This document shows, piece by piece, positions 60,991 through 64,000 of a stretch of 64,000 nucleotides of DNA. The DNA lies in the IMG/VR virus record IMGVR_UViG_3300023179_000098, positions 1 to 64,000 of that record, one strand, 5' to 3'. The notes under the pieces were generated by a model. The model did not search any database and had not been told where the DNA came from. It was given only the letters and a program-made list of their open reading frames with translations. The DNA comes from a virus. Both the position numbers and the translations under genes were made by a program. The stretch's first letter is position 1; each line of letters begins with the position of its first letter.

Positions 60991-63900
60991 ATGGCAACAT
61001 ACAGTATTAGTCCTAACTCTAGTACAATTAATGAAGGTGGTTCAGTTACTTGGACTATCATTACAACTGGTGTTGCAAATGGTACTCAATTATTTTGGGA
61101 AAATATTGGAACGTCAACAGCAAGTGATTTTACTAGTGGTTCTAATACTGGAAGTATAGTAATTAATAATAATTTTGCAGTTCTGCCTTTAGCAGTTAGA
61201 GAAGATTTTACTTCTGAAGGCGGAGTTGAAACTATTATACTTAGATTAAGAGAAACTAGTTTAAGCGGCCCTATAGTTGCATTAGCATCTGCAGTTAATA
61301 TAGCAGATACTTCTACAGAAAAAACTTATACAATTGTATCTAGTTCTACAACTGTAGGTGAAGGTAATGCTATAACTTGGACTATTACAACTACTAATGT
61401 TGCTACAGGTACTGCACTTTATTGGATAAACATAGGAAATACTGGAGCCACAGATTTTGTAGAATCAACAAAGTCTGGCGTTATTTATGTTAATAGTTCA
61501 GGTATAGCCACATTAACCTTAAATTTAATTGGTGATTTAGCACTAGAAGGTGCTGAAAATATAATTATTCAAATAAAAACAGATAGTGTAGCTGGACCAA
61601 CTGTAGCTGCTGCACCCGCTGTTATAGTTATTGACAGCTCTATAGGTACTAATGGTAATTTTATACAAGAACCAGAAACAATAATTGTAAATGATAAATT
61701 AGTTCTTAGTTCTAATAAAAGAAAAAATAATATATTTATAATAGAAAGAATTAATTTTATTTCTGAAAAACTACGTTTATCTGAACCTAAAACAGAAGGT
61801 ACTTTTACAATACCAATAGTTTCTAATGGTAAATTAACAAATACTATACCAAATTATAGACTACAAGTTAATTCTTCAAAAATATACGACATAGATAATT
61901 TAATTAATCCAAGATTTAGCCCTAATGTAATAAATATTTCCAGTAAATATATTATAAATAGTATAAAAAATTATACTATAGGTGATTTGAAAACTTTTAC
62001 TGATAGTAATAATGGCGTTAGTTTATTGAAAATAGATACTGCTGTAGATGGCACTTTGGATATAAGAGATTACTATAATAATAATCGTAGATGGACTGTG
62101 TTATTAAATTCTACAACTAGTGTACCTTGGGGTTCTTTAAAAGTTGAAGTAGATTCTGTAACGGGATTTAGGTATTTAGATTTAAGTGGTGGAACATTTG
62201 AAGTAGCTAAAATAAATAATAAGGATACTCAAATCTATCAACAGCCTACAGCTATCCAAGCAAGAACTATTCCAGGAGGAGTATCTCCTGCTGTAGAAAT
62301 AAAAAAGAATAATACTAGATTTTATTTGTGGAAACCTAGAACTCAAAGTTTGAGTGCAGTATTACTTAATAAATCTTTATTTATTGCTACAGATAGTGAT
62401 GAAGGAACTAGGGGTGGTAGTAATGTTACATATAATAAAGGAGTATTAACTGGAAGTAATGTTGTACATTTAGATAGAGTAAATAATAATAATTTTTTTG
62501 AAATTTCCCAAGGTAGCCCTACTGTTTGGACAACTGCTTCTACAACTTATACAACAACAGGCGCTCCTAGTAAATTAAACGGTATTACACATACAGAAAC
62601 ATTAGTAAATTCTTCAACTGTAGGGTTTTTATCTGAATGGCAAACATTAATTGTTACCTCCGAGTCAGAAGATAATAGTATTGAAGGAACATGTTGGACT
62701 CAAAATATACTTGCTATACCTTCAACCAATACTACTCCTGCTCAACCAGCAAGATACTTATTAAATGGAGTAGGTACTCAGTTTTTAAGAGATTTAAAAG
62801 TAGGTGATAGTATAATAAATAAAGATTTTGTTGGTTATGGTTTTCAAGGTAGAAAATTAGTAACTGGTGCTCCTGATAATGGCGGTGCTACTGCTCCTGC
62901 TACACAAATAAATACTGTTAAAGCTATAATTAATAATACTCTTGCGGAAGTTACTACTCAATGGACCGCACCTAATTCAATAGGATATATAATTCCATTT
63001 GCACCATATACAATATTTAAAAATTTAACAAAGCAATCTAGAGGTTTAACAAAATATTATGTTGATGGAGTTCTAGTAGCTACATCAACTAAAACATATC
63101 AAAGCTGGTTAATTGACAAAATTGGAGCAATGAATAGTACTGCTAAAACAACTACAACCGCACATGCGGCCCCAGGATTTTTAGCACAAGCTGGAATATT
63201 AGATAAGACTCTTAGTGATATAGAAGCATATGAATTACATGTTAGATTAAAATATCTTAAAGATAGTACTGTCGATCAATCGGTTTATTTAATAGAACCA
63301 CATTATAGTCAAGAAAAATACGAAGCTTCAAGTGCTTCTAGTCCTGCCTTTACAGAAATTAGACAAATAGTATTTATAGAAGGAAGTGCAGGAGATAGTG
63401 CATTAGCTAATTGGAATAGAGGTGATACTTTTTCATTTACTAATATTAGTGGACTAGGTCCTGTTGTAGCACATGGTAGTGGTGCTGGAACTTATACGCT
63501 TACATTAAATTATTTACCACCTCATGATAAAATAAGATATAAAGTTTATTGGCATGGAGTAGATAGTTTAGACTTAGAACCTAGTTCTATTATTATTAAT
63601 GGTCAAATATATGCTCAATTTAATGTAAAAACTGAGCCGCCTACTGAAGTAACTTTTACGACAAATTTATTTGAAAGTTATTCAGTTATTCCAGCAACTT
63701 ATAGTTATGCACCATTTTATAATAACACTAATAATAATATTTATATAGCATTTGATAGCGGTTTTATATCACATACTTCTTCAAATTTTGTTGTAGATCA
63801 TATACTTGGACACAATCAAGCTCAGACTGATGAAGCTCAATATATAAGTCATGTAGAAGTAGAAATATTAACACTAGTACCAACAGGAGTAAGTTCATTA

Positions 63901-64000
63901 GGTTTTATTAATCCACCAGATTTATTATCTAGACAATTAATAGTAACTAATAGAAATTTAATAACTAGTGAAAAACTTAAAACAAATATTGGGCCAGGAG
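60991..64000 (+). CDS. Calx-beta domain adhesin, 5' part
   Basis: An open frame begins at the ATG at 60991 (after AGGAATATATA) and runs without a stop for at least 1003 codons to the window end. The first 215 residues hold two Calx-beta-like domains, each opening with YSISPNSSTINEGGSVTW or YTIVSSSTTVGEGNAITW text and ending in an acidic strand. Such domains bind calcium and stiffen adhesins. A long unassigned part follows. It includes VGTQFLRDLKVGDSII, the same small module as in other fibres. Near 855-965 there is a copy of the C-terminal module of the LamG adhesin (IRYKVYWHGVDSLD, then DSGFISHTSSNFVVDHIL). It would be a further host-recognition fibre. Confidence 0.85.
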   Translation, partial: MATYSISPNSSTINEGGSVTWTIITTGVANGTQLFWENIGTSTASDFTSGSNTGSIVINNNFAVLPLAVREDFTSEGGVETIILRLRETSLSGPIVALASAVNIADTSTEKTYTIVSSSTTVGEGNAITWTITTTNVATGTALYWINIGNTGATDFVESTKSGVIYVNSSGIATLTLNLIGDLALEGAENIIIQIKTDSVAGPTVAAAPAVIVIDSSIGTNGNFIQEPETIIVNDKLVLSSNKRKNNIFIIERINFISEKLRLSEPKTEGTFTIPIVSNGKLTNTIPNYRLQVNSSKIYDIDNLINPRFSPNVINISSKYIINSIKNYTIGDLKTFTDSNNGVSLLKIDTAVDGTLDIRDYYNNNRRWTVLLNSTTSVPWGSLKVEVDSVTGFRYLDLSGGTFEVAKINNKDTQIYQQPTAIQARTIPGGVSPAVEIKKNNTRFYLWKPRTQSLSAVLLNKSLFIATDSDEGTRGGSNVTYNKGVLTGSNVVHLDRVNNNNFFEISQGSPTVWTTASTTYTTTGAPSKLNGITHTETLVNSSTVGFLSEWQTLIVTSESEDNSIEGTCWTQNILAIPSTNTTPAQPARYLLNGVGTQFLRDLKVGDSIINKDFVGYGFQGRKLVTGAPDNGGATAPATQINTVKAIINNTLAEVTTQWTAPNSIGYIIPFAPYTIFKNLTKQSRGLTKYYVDGVLVATSTKTYQSWLIDKIGAMNSTAKTTTTAHAAPGFLAQAGILDKTLSDIEAYELHVRLKYLKDSTVDQSVYLIEPHYSQEKYEASSASSPAFTEIRQIVFIEGSAGDSALANWNRGDTFSFTNISGLGPVVAHGSGAGTYTLTLNYLPPHDKIRYKVYWHGVDSLDLEPSSIIINGQIYAQFNVKTEPPTEVTFTTNLFESYSVIPATYSYAPFYNNTNNNIYIAFDSGFISHTSSNFVVDHILGHNQAQTDEAQYISHVEVEILTLVPTGVSSLGFINPPDLLSRQLIVTNRNLITSEKLKTNIGPG

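Noticed and set aside
1-64000. tRNA genes, attachment sites, integrase or lysogeny genes
   Set aside because: No cloverleaf-like sequence, recombinase or repressor was recognised on either strand by eye; a tRNA scan was not possible here.

Overview
The window is one contiguous, AT-rich piece of a tailed-phage genome (Caudoviricetes, siphovirus type with an HK97-fold capsid). All supported genes lie on the + strand and are tightly packed, with ATGA or TAATG stop/start overlaps at many junctions. It holds the end of a small envelope-sugar/lipid gene pair, DNA packaging, head, neck, tail, tail tip and a very large fibre/adhesin region. No replication, integration, holin, endolysin, tRNA or CRISPR feature was recognised, so this is only the virion-structure part of a larger genome. 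An LpxH-type hydrolase, a lambda-like tail module (G/GT frameshift, H, M, L, K, I, J-type parts) and fibre modules that I recall from aquatic phages suggest a phage of a Gram-negative, probably aquatic, bacterium. The host cannot be fixed from the sequence.

Layout: (1) 1-1462, 3' end of an LpxH-like metallophosphoesterase, a small exported or membrane protein, and a GT4 glycosyltransferase. (2) 1459-3745, terminase small and large subunits, a sigma70-like promoter and an HNH nuclease. (3) 3723-9743, portal, a fused prohead protease-scaffold-major capsid protein with a well-placed internal start for the capsid part, a gp6-like connector, a neck/tail-completion protein and a tail terminator. 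(4) 9823-17591, tail tube protein, the tail assembly chaperone pair with a GGGAAAC -1 slippery site, and a 1708-residue tape measure. (5) 17596-26897, a duplicated M-like protein, an L-like protein, a 2399-residue fusion of NlpC/P60 peptidase, I-like and J-like parts, and a second P60-like protein whose catalytic Cys position reads Thr. (6) 26904-64000, fibres and adhesins: an Asp-box protein, a Gly-rich adhesin, three giant collagen-like proteins (1491, 1235 and 1519 residues) around a complete subtilisin-like protease, a 2961-residue LamG adhesin, and a Calx-beta protein that runs off the window.

Expression appears to be divided by sigma70-like promoters at about 3226, 12392, 32449 and, with a weak -35, 57742. 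Hairpin terminators lie at about 11527, 12331, 32428 and 48423. At two boundaries the right arm of a perfect dyad also supplies the -35 region of the next promoter. The most unusual feature is the size and modularity of the host-recognition region. From 19007 on, roughly 45 kb is devoted to tail tip and fibres, assembled from repeated collagen triplets, CBM5/12-like modules with other domains inserted in them, LamG domains, Gly-rich domains and shared terminal modules, with a protease encoded inside the collagen cluster.
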